From Pseudomonas sp. P8_229 (lineage in GTDB: Bacteria; Pseudomonadota; Gammaproteobacteria; Pseudomonadales; Pseudomonadaceae), in NCBI RefSeq assembly GCF_034008635.1, contig NZ_CP125378.1:1106001-1170000 (forward strand): a stretch of DNA of 64,000 nucleotides. Reading direction: 5' to 3'. Below the pieces are notes generated by a model. The model was not told the origin of the DNA. It searched no databases and saw nothing but the letters and a program-made list of their open reading frames with translations. The first letter of the stretch is position 1. Each line of letters opens with the position of its first letter. Positions 1-8,861 of the stretch are shown here, in pieces. The translations under genes and the position numbers were made by a program.

Positions 1-604
1 GTTTCGCCGCAACCAGCGCTTCAGCGAGCAGGAACAGGGCAACCTCGAATCGCTGTTGTCGTCGCTATTGTTCCCGATGCGCAACGCCCTGCTCTACCGC
101 GCCGCGACGCAAAGCGCACTGCGCGACCCGTTAACCGGAACCGGCAACCGGATCGCCATGGAACAGACCCTGCAACGCGAGATCGACATGTCCCGGCGGC
201 ACCTGCAACCGTTGTCGGTGCTGATGCTCGACATCGACCACTTCAAACGAGTCAACGACAGCCACGGACACAGTGCCGGGGACGACGTGCTCAAGGCGGT
301 GGCAGCGTCGATCAAGGGCCAGTTGCGCAACGTCGACATGGTGTTTCGCTATGGCGGGGAAGAGTTTCTGATCCTGCTGTCCAACACCGGGCGGGAGGCG
401 GCAGCAATGGTCGGCGAGCGCCTGCGCCATGCCGCACAAGCCGCGGAATACTTCGCTGACGGCCATTTGATTGACCTGACCGTGAGCCTCGGATGCTCGA
501 CCCTGCTGCCGGGGGAATCGGCCGACAGCCTGCTGCGCCGCGCCGACAGCGCGTTGTATGTGGCCAAGCGCGAAGGTCGTAATCGCCTGGCGATGGCTGG
601 CTAA
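1..604 (+). CDS. Diguanylate cyclase (GGDEF), 3' part
   Basis: This open frame runs in from the left edge, so the N-terminus and any sensor domain are missing. The visible part is a complete GGDEF domain. It starts at RDPLTGTGNR, has the metal-binding LDIDHFKRVND segment, and carries the active-site motif GGEEF within FRYGGEEFLIL, followed by the usual ending YVAKREGRNR. All catalytic residues look intact, so it should make cyclic di-GMP from two GTP. No RxxD inhibitory site is seen just before GGEEF. A REP pair follows the stop. The TTG at 56 is an internal codon, not the start, because the frame is open to base 2. Confidence 0.9.
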   Translation, partial: FRRNQRFSEQEQGNLESLLSSLLFPMRNALLYRAATQSALRDPLTGTGNRIAMEQTLQREIDMSRRHLQPLSVLMLDIDHFKRVNDSHGHSAGDDVLKAVAASIKGQLRNVDMVFRYGGEEFLILLSNTGREAAAMVGERLRHAAQAAEYFADGHLIDLTVSLGCSTLLPGESADSLLRRADSALYVAKREGRNRLAMAG

Positions 605-631
605 CGTCTGTTGACCACCGCAAAACAAATG

Positions 632-719
632 CAGGAGCGGGCTTGCTCGCGAATGCGATCTGACATTCAACATCCAGTTGACTGAAAGTCCGCCTTCGCG
701 AGCAAGCCCGCTCCCACAT
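632..719. repeat. REP pair (inverted)
   Basis: Two copies of the Pseudomonas REP-type sequence GCGGGCTTGCTCGCGAA face each other, with about 35 bases between them. They sit between the convergent ends of the GGDEF gene and the TenA-like gene. Related pairs occur at 14845, 16321, 26581, 40732, 56143 and 58743. Confidence 0.85.
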
Positions 720-744
720 TTTTGCTTTGTGTTTCGCCGCTTGA

Positions 745-1539
745 TCAGCTCTCGACTACAACCCGACGCTCTCGGCCGACCAACAGACGCTCCGAGGTTT
801 CCAGTTGCATGCAGCGCTCAAGGAACAGGTACATGTAGTCGTAGCTCTTGCAGACCGCCTGACGCAGTTCGGTCTGCAATGCCTTGCTCGGGTTCATCCC
901 CGCCAGCGTACAGATGATTTCCAGCGCTTCCCAGGGATGGGCGTCGTCATACTGGGCATGCATCTTCAGCCACTTCATGGCGCGCTTGCGCTCCTCTTCA
1001 GGGAACGCCGCGGCGTATACGCCAGTGGAGCAGACGAGTGCCGACCATTCCCCGGTCGCGCCTTCGATTGCATAGTTGGTGGCGGCAATGGCAACGATCA
1101 GCGAATCCGCCGAACTTGTATGCCAGCACCAGTGACTCAGGGCATGCAGCTCGGGCGGTACTTGCTGGGCCTGCAGATCCTCCAGGCTCACCCCATGCGC
1201 GCGGCTCCAGTTCAGCCAATAGTCGGCATGGTTGAGCTCGACGCGGATGTTGCGCATCAGCCAGCGGCGCGCCATGTCCTCCCCAGGATGGCGGGCAAAT
1301 TTGGTCTTGGTCAGGTTCTGCGCCATATACAACGCAAACTGTTCAACGACCGGCCAGCCCCCGATCAGGTACTGACGCATGGTCTTGGCGCTGAGCTTGT
1401 TATCGCGCATGCGCAGGTACAGTTCATGCTCGACAACCCGGCGCTTGCTCTCGCTGCAATCCACAATGAGCTGTTGTGCCCAGGCAGGATAACTTGCAGC
1501 TTCCATGAGTGGTCCGGTTCGGTTGAATGTGTCGATCAC
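745..1539 (-). CDS. TenA/PqqC-like (haem-oxygenase fold) protein
   Basis: This 264-residue helical protein resembles the TenA/PqqC-like, haem-oxygenase-fold family, members of which bind iron or degrade small cofactors. The sequence shows spaced acidic and His residues (VEHELYLRM, RVELNHADYW, KMHAQYDDAHPWEALE) that could supply metal ligands. The frame extends further upstream, but the GTG at 1539 is chosen because AAGGAGC lies seven bases before it and the upstream residues are the antisense of the EAL gene's end. An ATG at 1506 is the alternative. The substrate cannot be told from sequence. It lies just downstream of the GGDEF-EAL gene on the same strand, with an overlap only of the untranslated leader. 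Confidence 0.75.
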   Translation of the reverse strand: MIDTFNRTGPLMEAASYPAWAQQLIVDCSESKRRVVEHELYLRMRDNKLSAKTMRQYLIGGWPVVEQFALYMAQNLTKTKFARHPGEDMARRWLMRNIRVELNHADYWLNWSRAHGVSLEDLQAQQVPPELHALSHWCWHTSSADSLIVAIAATNYAIEGATGEWSALVCSTGVYAAAFPEEERKRAMKWLKMHAQYDDAHPWEALEIICTLAGMNPSKALQTELRQAVCKSYDYMYLFLERCMQLETSERLLVGRERRVVVES

Positions 1540-1585
1540 TGTTCGGCTCCTTTTGATTTGTGATTGTAAGGATCGGCAAGAGATT

Positions 1586-4045
1586 TCAACGGAACGTGCC
1601 AGGCGCCTTGAACAACAACGGCTGCGGCCTGGCGGGCCGACTTTGCAAACTGTCACAGGTAAACAATTGCGGGCGTTCGATGACATAACCCTGAGCGTAA
1701 TCCACCCCGATTTCAAGCAATGCCTGCTCGATCTGGGTTGTTTCAACAAACTCGGCAATTGTCTGCTTACCCATGACATGCCCGATGTGATTGATCACTT
1801 CGACCATTGCGCGGTTAATCGGGTCGTCCAGCATATCCTTTACGAAACTCCCGTCGATCTTCAGGAAGTCTACAGGCAAATGTTTCAGATAAGCGAATGA
1901 AGACATTCCGGCACAAAAATCATCAAGTGAGAAGTAACATCCTAAGCCTTTGAGTTCATTAATAAATCGAATTGCACTCCCAAGATTTGCAATTGCACTG
2001 GTTTCGGTAATTTCAAAACAAATCATTTCAGGTGGTATGGAGTAACTAACAAACTGTTCCCGCAGAAAGTGCAAGAACGCCTCATCTCCGATAGTAATGC
2101 CTGAAAGATTAATCGCACACATTGCCAACGGGCCTTCATGTTGTTCGGCAATACATTGGGCAATGACTTTAAAAACATTCTCGACTACCCAGCGGTCGAG
2201 TTGACTCATCAGGCCATAACGTTCGGCAGCCGGAATGAAACTGTCCGGGAGAATCATCCGTCCGGACTCATCATGCAGGCGCAGGAGTATTTCGATGTGT
2301 CCTGCGCCACTCGCAGCAGGGCTCAGCGGGGCAATTTCCTGGGCGTAGAGGCAGAAACGGTTTTCTTCCAGCGCCATGTGCAGCCGCTGCACCCAGGCCA
2401 TCTCGCCAAAGCGCAAGGACAGTTCGGAATCATCGGCATGGTAGACCTGCACGCGGTTCCGGCCCTTTTCCTTGGCCATGTAGCAGGCCATGTCGGCGGC
2501 GCGCAGCGAAGCTTCGAGGGTGGCCGGAGTCTGGGCGATGTGCACCAGGCCGATGCTCACGGTGGTCAGGAACGGTCGCCCCTTCCACACGAAATGCAGG
2601 TTCTGCACGGTCTGGCGCAGACTCTCGGCGATTTTCTCCGCAGCCTCCGGAGCGCAACTCTCCAGCAAGATACCGAACTCGTCCCCGCCCAGCCGCGCCA
2701 GGGTGTCGCCCTCGCGCAAGCCCGATTGCAACAACGTGCAGATGTGGCGCAACAACTCATCGCCGGCGGCGTGACCGCAGGTGTCGTTGACCAGCTTGAA
2801 CTGGTCCAGGTCAAGGAACATCAGCGCATGCCGCCCGGGCTGCCGCGTCAGATTGTGCAGAGCCTGCTCCAGGCGATATTCGAATTCGCGGCGGTTGGCC
2901 AGACCCGTCAGGGCATCGTGGGTCGCCTGCCACGACAGGTTGGCGATGTACTGCCGCTCCTGGGTCATGTCATGCAGCACCAGCACCGTGCCACTGATCT
3001 TTTCGGCATTGCGGATCGGCGCGCCCACCAGTGTCACCGAAACCGTGCTGCCGTCCAGGCGCTGAATCAGCTTCGAGTGCTCGCTGCCACCGACCAGTTT
3101 GCCGCTGAGAATATGTTCGATCAGCGTCAGTCCTTCAGCCTGGGCATTGTCATCCAGCAGATTGAACAACGCCGCCAGCGGCAGACCTGCCGCGTGCTCG
3201 GCCTTCCAGTGGGTCATGGCTTCGGCTGCCGGGTTCATGTATTCGATGGCCCCGTCGACATCGGTGGTGATGACCCCGTCGCCGATCGATTGCAGGGTGA
3301 TGTGCGCCCGATCTTTCTCCAACTGCAGCGCCTGGGCAAAGGCATGGCGCTGCTTGAGCAGCTTGTGCGTGCGCAACAGGGCCAGCACGATCAGCCCGAG
3401 CGCCGTGGCAAGGTTGGTGAACAGCAGCAGACGCAGAATCATCCGCGAGCCTTCGCCCAGGGCATCGCTGAACGCCTTGGCCGCTGGTGTCACACCGTCG
3501 TTGATGGCGAAAATCCGCGCTTTCCAATATTGAATATCAGCCGGTGTCGCGACGTTTTCGCTGATGCGCTGATGCATCTCGCGCGCGACGTTATCCAGCT
3601 GAACCAGATAGCCATCACCAATCGTCCAGCGATCGATCGCGGTTTCCAGATAGCTGAAATGACGAAAATTGAGATACAGCCAAATCAGGCTGGAGACGTC
3701 ATCGGGATGGTTGCCGCCCTTCAGAATTCCGTCCCGCGCCGCCTGCAGATCCGGTGGCTGTCGATCAAGGGCCAGACGCAACTCATGCCCGCCCTGTGGC
3801 ACGGCAATCGCTTGCTTGTACTTGAGAAAGATTGCCTCGTCGCGGCTGTCAGCGTAGAGATTCAGATAATAGATCGCGTCTTTCTGGCCCTTGGACCAGA
3901 GACTCTCACCGGCGACATAGCCACGCACGGCCGACAAGACGTAAAGACTCACGCCCCCCAATAACGCCTGAAATAACACGACGGCAATAAATGGCCAGAC
4001 GATGCCCAACAGCCGTGGCGTTCCGAGAGTCCTTTTTTGCTTCAT
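1586..4045 (-). CDS. Membrane PAS-GGDEF-EAL cyclic di-GMP enzyme
   Basis: The 819 residues read as a sensor with two membrane helices (about 12-40 and 200-222) enclosing a periplasmic region of about 160 residues. A PAS domain follows (about 245-360), then GGDEF (motif GGDEF near 452) and a C-terminal EAL domain. The GGDEF site is intact (RLGGDEFGILL). In the EAL domain the signature reads EIL rather than EAL, and the usual DDFGAG reads DDFCAG, but the acidic residues (FEITET, the DD pair, KIDGSFV, AEFVE) remain. Phosphodiesterase activity is therefore plausible but not certain. The likely role is turnover of c-di-GMP in response to an external or PAS-bound signal. The ATG at 4045 begins a typical signal-anchor sequence. 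Confidence 0.88.
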   Translation of the reverse strand: MKQKRTLGTPRLLGIVWPFIAVVLFQALLGGVSLYVLSAVRGYVAGESLWSKGQKDAIYYLNLYADSRDEAIFLKYKQAIAVPQGGHELRLALDRQPPDLQAARDGILKGGNHPDDVSSLIWLYLNFRHFSYLETAIDRWTIGDGYLVQLDNVAREMHQRISENVATPADIQYWKARIFAINDGVTPAAKAFSDALGEGSRMILRLLLFTNLATALGLIVLALLRTHKLLKQRHAFAQALQLEKDRAHITLQSIGDGVITTDVDGAIEYMNPAAEAMTHWKAEHAAGLPLAALFNLLDDNAQAEGLTLIEHILSGKLVGGSEHSKLIQRLDGSTVSVTLVGAPIRNAEKISGTVLVLHDMTQERQYIANLSWQATHDALTGLANRREFEYRLEQALHNLTRQPGRHALMFLDLDQFKLVNDTCGHAAGDELLRHICTLLQSGLREGDTLARLGGDEFGILLESCAPEAAEKIAESLRQTVQNLHFVWKGRPFLTTVSIGLVHIAQTPATLEASLRAADMACYMAKEKGRNRVQVYHADDSELSLRFGEMAWVQRLHMALEENRFCLYAQEIAPLSPAASGAGHIEILLRLHDESGRMILPDSFIPAAERYGLMSQLDRWVVENVFKVIAQCIAEQHEGPLAMCAINLSGITIGDEAFLHFLREQFVSYSIPPEMICFEITETSAIANLGSAIRFINELKGLGCYFSLDDFCAGMSSFAYLKHLPVDFLKIDGSFVKDMLDDPINRAMVEVINHIGHVMGKQTIAEFVETTQIEQALLEIGVDYAQGYVIERPQLFTCDSLQSRPARPQPLLFKAPGTFR

Positions 4046-4222
4046 GAGGTCCTTAGTGCACGCACTGCCATCATCAAGAGGAGACCGCTGGAGCTAGCCT
4101 AGGGGGCGATCCCCCTTCCGGCAAGCCAGGATACTTTCAACCTGCGATACCTATATACCGCACCCCGGGTTCTCGATGCTTCGACACTGACGGCTTCCGA
4201 TCATTTCAGAGCCATCTCCCCC

Positions 4223-7200
4223 ATGCAATCACCGATATCCACGCTGCAACGGCATATTGCCCAACAGGCTGAATACCGCTCGATGAACACCGCACTTCGC
4301 GCTGTTCTCGCGGCCTCGACCTCGCTGGACAGCTACTACCTGTCACCCCAAGCGCATTCGCGCCTCGGCACGGCGTACGAGCGGACGCAAACCCTTCTGC
4401 AAGCGCTGTTCGAAGAGGCGGGCAATCGGCCATTGAGCGAGTATTTGCAAGCCTCCAAAGACCGGCTGTTACAAGTCAGTGCCGTGGGCGATCAGTGTAG
4501 CTTTACGTTCAGCCGTCGCGATGACAGCGTCGCCCACCACACCATCGAGGATGTCAAAAAGGCATCCGCCAGAATTCAAGAGTTTCAGCTAGCGTTGCTG
4601 AGTATAGGCGCACACTTGCGTTCCGACAGAGTGTTGCCGCTGTCACAACTGCTGCGTGAGTCCGGGTTCACATTGCCCAGCACGCCTGACGCCGCGAGCC
4701 TGGGCCGACTGATCAACGAGGTAGAAGAACACCGCGCCAGCCACCGACTGAATCTGCGTCAGAACCCGGCGCTGACGCTACTGATGAGCGACGACGAAAA
4801 AGCCGCAGTCCAGGACCTGATTGGCGACTGGCTCACCGGCAAAACCCTGTCGGCCATCGACAGCCTGGCCGCTGAGGTCACGCCTGCGTTTACCCGCAAG
4901 CAGTTGGAGGATCAGCCTGCCACGTGCCTGGAACGCCTGCTCGATACGCCCAAGGCGCAGGATCTGGGCCTGCGTATTCTGCAAAAACTGCAGTGGTATG
5001 GCGCACAGCCTGATGAGCAGACTCTTCCTGACGTCGGCGCACGCCTGCTACTTGAAGCATTGTGCCTGTGGTACGAGGCGGCCCACGACGGCAGCTCGAC
5101 CACAGTGGCTGGTTTTGCACTTGAACAACGGGCTCACTACGGAAGGAGCTACACCACCCTTCGCCGGGATTTCCTGCAACATCTGGAAGACTCCCGCCGC
5201 ACGTCGACGGCGATTGAGAAACACCTGCTGGGATGGATATGTCTGACGCGCTTCCCACTGGAGTTTCAAGTCCGCGACATTCCTGAAGACTTGCCCTATG
5301 CCAGTTCGACGGTCTGGGTGAACTTCGTGCATGGCACCCACCTCGCCCACGCCCTTGATCCAGAGCTGCTGCGTTATCTGACGTTTCAACAGTTGCTTGA
5401 CCTGCCCCTGACGAAAAGCGCAAACGCCAGCGCCGACTTGCAAGCCCTGATTGCCGCGACGCGTGCGCCAGCGGCGCAAACCTGGGCGCTGGCGACGGGC
5501 GCATTGACGCCCTCGGACGAGCCACAAACCGTGCAGCCTGCCATGCAAGCGCTGGAGGATCACGAGGCGCAACTGAACAAGGCAATCCTGCAACTGGATG
5601 TCGAGCCACCGCAACGCCTGCCACTGGCCAGACAGTTGCTGGAGCGCGCGCTGGCCAATGACCTTTACGACCACAGGAAAATCCACCTCAAGCGCCACCA
5701 TCATCAATCCGCCAGCCGTCATCGACGCAACATTCTCGACACCCCCGACGTCGCGCTACCCACTTGGCCGTTGCTGGAGGTGTATGCCGGCGGCGGGCTG
5801 ACCGCCGATGCCCGCTGGTACGTCAGCGACGATGGCAGGCGTGCCAGCGAATGGATCAGCCTGAGTGCACAACGCAAACTGCAAAGCGGATTTGTCGACA
5901 GCACAGGCCCGAGCCAACCCCCTGGCCGACGGTTGTCGAGGTTCCCGACCGATTGCACTTTGCCCGATATCAAGACCGTGTTCGACTCGCAGTTCGATAC
6001 CTATCTGGCCAAGACCAAAAGTGCCTATGAGTACCTGATCAAGAGTCAACTGGTCACACTGCCATCGGCTGATCGTCAGGCGCTGGAACAGGGTGAAGTG
6101 AGAATCCTGAGCCTCAGGAAGCAGACCCGTCACATCGAGGCTCATCTGGAAACACCGGAAAACATCCTGCCCCACAGGACACGCATGGGGTTTGTGTTAC
6201 AGGCCACTTATGAGGGGACATCGAGCTTCTACGAGTGCCTGCCGCGCGCCGGCATGATCCGCAAACGTTCGGACCTGACAGTCGGGCATGTCGGCGGGTT
6301 TCTGTTGCCGCCACTGCCACCAAAACGCGGGAGAACCAAGGGCCAGAGCATCAGTCGTATCGCCGCTCGCCCGCTGCCGTTCGATCACGATGCACACCGG
6401 AACGGCTCAATACCCAAACCGCAGGCCAGGTGCGTCGCCATCCTCGAACCGTTGGGCAATGCACTCGCACCGTCAACGCTGCCGTCGGTCCTTCACCCAG
6501 GCGTACCGAACCTGAACTTCACCTCGGCGCGAACCGGACAGATCGCCTCTTTCGTCGCCACCCGGTTGTTCTATGTCGATGAACAGGCGCTGCGCCGCGA
6601 AGCCTGGGGCGAAACCCGCTTCGAGCGGGAATACAACAAGCAACACTGGATCTTCGGGCTCAAGGCATTCATCCCGTTCTGGGGCAGTCTCGACGACCTG
6701 CAATCAAACAGCCCCGGCACACGCTTGATGGGCGTGCTCGGGCTGCTGCTCGACATCGTTTCATTCGCGATTCCATTGGGCAAGTTCATCGCCGGCAGCA
6801 TTCGCCTGGCCGCGGTGGCAGGAAAAATGGCGATTCGTGTCGCCCTGCCGCGCATGGCGCAACTGTCGAAAAACCTGGTGGTTGCCAGCCTGAGAAATCT
6901 CAACCCGCTGGACGCGGCGCCGGCCTTGTTCAAGCTCGGTGGCCGCGGCGTGATCAGCGCGGTGCGGGCCGCTGCACACCTGGAAAACCGTGCGCTATTG
7001 CGCCTGAAAAGACTGGCCGGCAGAAGCGGTGAATACGATTTGCTGCACAGCCTGCCGCAAACGCTGGATGCCGGAAGCTGGAAACCCCTGAGCCCGGCCG
7101 ATCACCTGGCCGTGGTCAGGGGCATTGACGATGTACCGGTGCGCAACGTTGCCGTCAGCGGGATCCGGCATCACCTGCTCGACCCATTCTCCAACCGCCC

Positions 7201-8860
7201 CTATGGGCCGCGACTGATAGCGCAGGAACATGAGTTTTCACTCGGGCGCTCGTACTACCGTGGGGTGACGAAAACCGACGATCAAATCGTCATCGATCTG
7301 CCGCAGAACACCCGTGTGGAACATCTGCCCGAAATGAGTGGACGGACCACGGTGCTGATCGACGACGTGCCCTATCGACTCGACGGCGATGAACTGCGCC
7401 GCGTCGATCTTCTCGACGAGAGTCAGCACTGGAAGCTGTTGCCATGCCGTATCCGGCGCGCACCCGGGCCAGCAGGCGACTGCCGCGTCAGCTATATCAC
7501 CGCAGAGCCGGCACCAACACCGCCCCTTGGCACGATCGACAAGGAAAAAGGCTATGCACCATGGTTCGGCGAGCGAGTCTCGGAACCGGCCCCGCTGCCC
7601 CGGCAAAATGGAACGTTCCTGGCCGTCGACGCCAAGCTCTATCGCATCGTCGACAACCGCCCGACACTGTTCACCGGTGACCTGTATCGCCTGGGGTTCA
7701 GTCGTGGCAGGCTGGTGCCGCGGCAACAGATTCAGGCCACGCTACAGTTTCGCAAAGGGATTTTCGCCCGCATCAAGACGGGTGGCACCTACGATGGAAT
7801 CAACGATTCGCATCAGGTCGGTGCGGTGCTCGTGCCGGCCCTCGACGAGTCCTGCGCTCACGTGTTCTTTCGGGTGAACCACCATGAGTACTACCTCGCC
7901 AGCATTGCCAAGGGCGACATTCCCGGCAACCCGTTGACCTTCACACGCCTGACACCTGCCGAACTGGCCGACGGCACGTTGGGCGCGGAACTGCTGACCG
8001 TCTACACCGGTTCGCTGCATGCCAACAATGTCGCGCATATCCATGGCCTCGAAGCCGTGCAACGCGCCATGCACACCATGGAACAGATCGCGATTCCCAT
8101 CGGCACCCAGGCAAACCCTGCGAACAACATGAAATGGCTGAAAGTCGACACCAGTCCGGGCGAGGCGCTGATGTTCGATCACTCCACCCGGATGATCGTC
8201 ACGCGCCTGCCCGAAGGTGCCGCCACCTGGGCACGCAGCAAAGAAGCACCGCAGGCCTTTCGAGAAAAAACCGCGGAAATTTTCGACACACTGTTCCTGT
8301 CACCCACCGTGCAGCCGGCCAATGCCAACGCGGCGCTGCGCATCGATGGCGCCATGCAGAAATTGCAGAACCTGCTGCCCGTGCGCGAGCGCCCGGTCAA
8401 CGCACGCAACATCGCGTTCGCCGAAGTCACCACCGCCAGCGGCCAGCGTGAAATCTACGTCAGCGTCTCCGGCGCGCAAGGCAGCACGCAGCGCCTGCCG
8501 CTGTTTCGGCACATGGGCGCCAATCACGTGCGGATCGGTCAGACCACCTACATCAACATCGATTACAACCCGGCCTTCCCGCGCACTTCGCTGGAGGTGA
8601 CCGAACAGGGTCAACTGTTGGCGGTGCCGCTGACCATCAAGGAGTTGAAAACCTATCAGCCGACCCAGACCAGCCGCCCCACTTCACTGGACAGCGAAAG
8701 CAAGTTGATCAGAGTGATTCGCGAAAAATACCCGGACCCGAAAGAAATACGCGCAGTCGACATCGCGACGACCATGCGCCCGTGCGAATCGTGTTCAGTG
8801 GTGATCAAGGAGTTTGGTTACGACGGCGCGGCCGATGCCCTGCAGGTTTTGTGGGGCTGA
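4223..8860 (+). CDS. Giant dermonecrotic-toxin-like (DUF6543-type) protein with C-terminal deaminase domain
   Basis: A 1545-residue protein with no signal peptide, of the type annotated in Pseudomonas as dermonecrotic toxin or DUF6543 protein (family assignment from memory). The N-terminal two-thirds is a large mostly helical region. Around residues 833-880 is a hydrophobic stretch (LLLDIVSFAIPLGKFIAG) that could serve in membrane passage. The last 150 residues look like a toxin of the cytidine-deaminase superfamily. They contain a first strand NIAFAEV (1396-1402), a zinc/catalytic DSE (D1490, E1492), and PCESC (C1521, C1524) close to the C-terminus. Target (nucleic acid or nucleotide) and delivery route are unknown. 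No immunity-like gene follows: the stop is one base from the stop of a convergent ABC exporter gene. Confidence 0.78.
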   Translation: MQSPISTLQRHIAQQAEYRSMNTALRAVLAASTSLDSYYLSPQAHSRLGTAYERTQTLLQALFEEAGNRPLSEYLQASKDRLLQVSAVGDQCSFTFSRRDDSVAHHTIEDVKKASARIQEFQLALLSIGAHLRSDRVLPLSQLLRESGFTLPSTPDAASLGRLINEVEEHRASHRLNLRQNPALTLLMSDDEKAAVQDLIGDWLTGKTLSAIDSLAAEVTPAFTRKQLEDQPATCLERLLDTPKAQDLGLRILQKLQWYGAQPDEQTLPDVGARLLLEALCLWYEAAHDGSSTTVAGFALEQRAHYGRSYTTLRRDFLQHLEDSRRTSTAIEKHLLGWICLTRFPLEFQVRDIPEDLPYASSTVWVNFVHGTHLAHALDPELLRYLTFQQLLDLPLTKSANASADLQALIAATRAPAAQTWALATGALTPSDEPQTVQPAMQALEDHEAQLNKAILQLDVEPPQRLPLARQLLERALANDLYDHRKIHLKRHHHQSASRHRRNILDTPDVALPTWPLLEVYAGGGLTADARWYVSDDGRRASEWISLSAQRKLQSGFVDSTGPSQPPGRRLSRFPTDCTLPDIKTVFDSQFDTYLAKTKSAYEYLIKSQLVTLPSADRQALEQGEVRILSLRKQTRHIEAHLETPENILPHRTRMGFVLQATYEGTSSFYECLPRAGMIRKRSDLTVGHVGGFLLPPLPPKRGRTKGQSISRIAARPLPFDHDAHRNGSIPKPQARCVAILEPLGNALAPSTLPSVLHPGVPNLNFTSARTGQIASFVATRLFYVDEQALRREAWGETRFEREYNKQHWIFGLKAFIPFWGSLDDLQSNSPGTRLMGVLGLLLDIVSFAIPLGKFIAGSIRLAAVAGKMAIRVALPRMAQLSKNLVVASLRNLNPLDAAPALFKLGGRGVISAVRAAAHLENRALLRLKRLAGRSGEYDLLHSLPQTLDAGSWKPLSPADHLAVVRGIDDVPVRNVAVSGIRHHLLDPFSNRPYGPRLIAQEHEFSLGRSYYRGVTKTDDQIVIDLPQNTRVEHLPEMSGRTTVLIDDVPYRLDGDELRRVDLLDESQHWKLLPCRIRRAPGPAGDCRVSYITAEPAPTPPLGTIDKEKGYAPWFGERVSEPAPLPRQNGTFLAVDAKLYRIVDNRPTLFTGDLYRLGFSRGRLVPRQQIQATLQFRKGIFARIKTGGTYDGINDSHQVGAVLVPALDESCAHVFFRVNHHEYYLASIAKGDIPGNPLTFTRLTPAELADGTLGAELLTVYTGSLHANNVAHIHGLEAVQRAMHTMEQIAIPIGTQANPANNMKWLKVDTSPGEALMFDHSTRMIVTRLPEGAATWARSKEAPQAFREKTAEIFDTLFLSPTVQPANANAALRIDGAMQKLQNLLPVRERPVNARNIAFAEVTTASGQREIYVSVSGAQGSTQRLPLFRHMGANHVRIGQTTYINIDYNPAFPRTSLEVTEQGQLLAVPLTIKELKTYQPTQTSRPTSLDSESKLIRVIREKYPDPKEIRAVDIATTMRPCESCSVVIKEFGYDGAADALQVLWG

Positions 8861-8861
8861 C

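Noticed and set aside
2138..3964. 608-codon plus-strand open frame
   Set aside because: It is antisense to the GGDEF-EAL gene. Its product is rich in Gln, His and Arg with no domain, as expected for a shadow frame in high-GC DNA.
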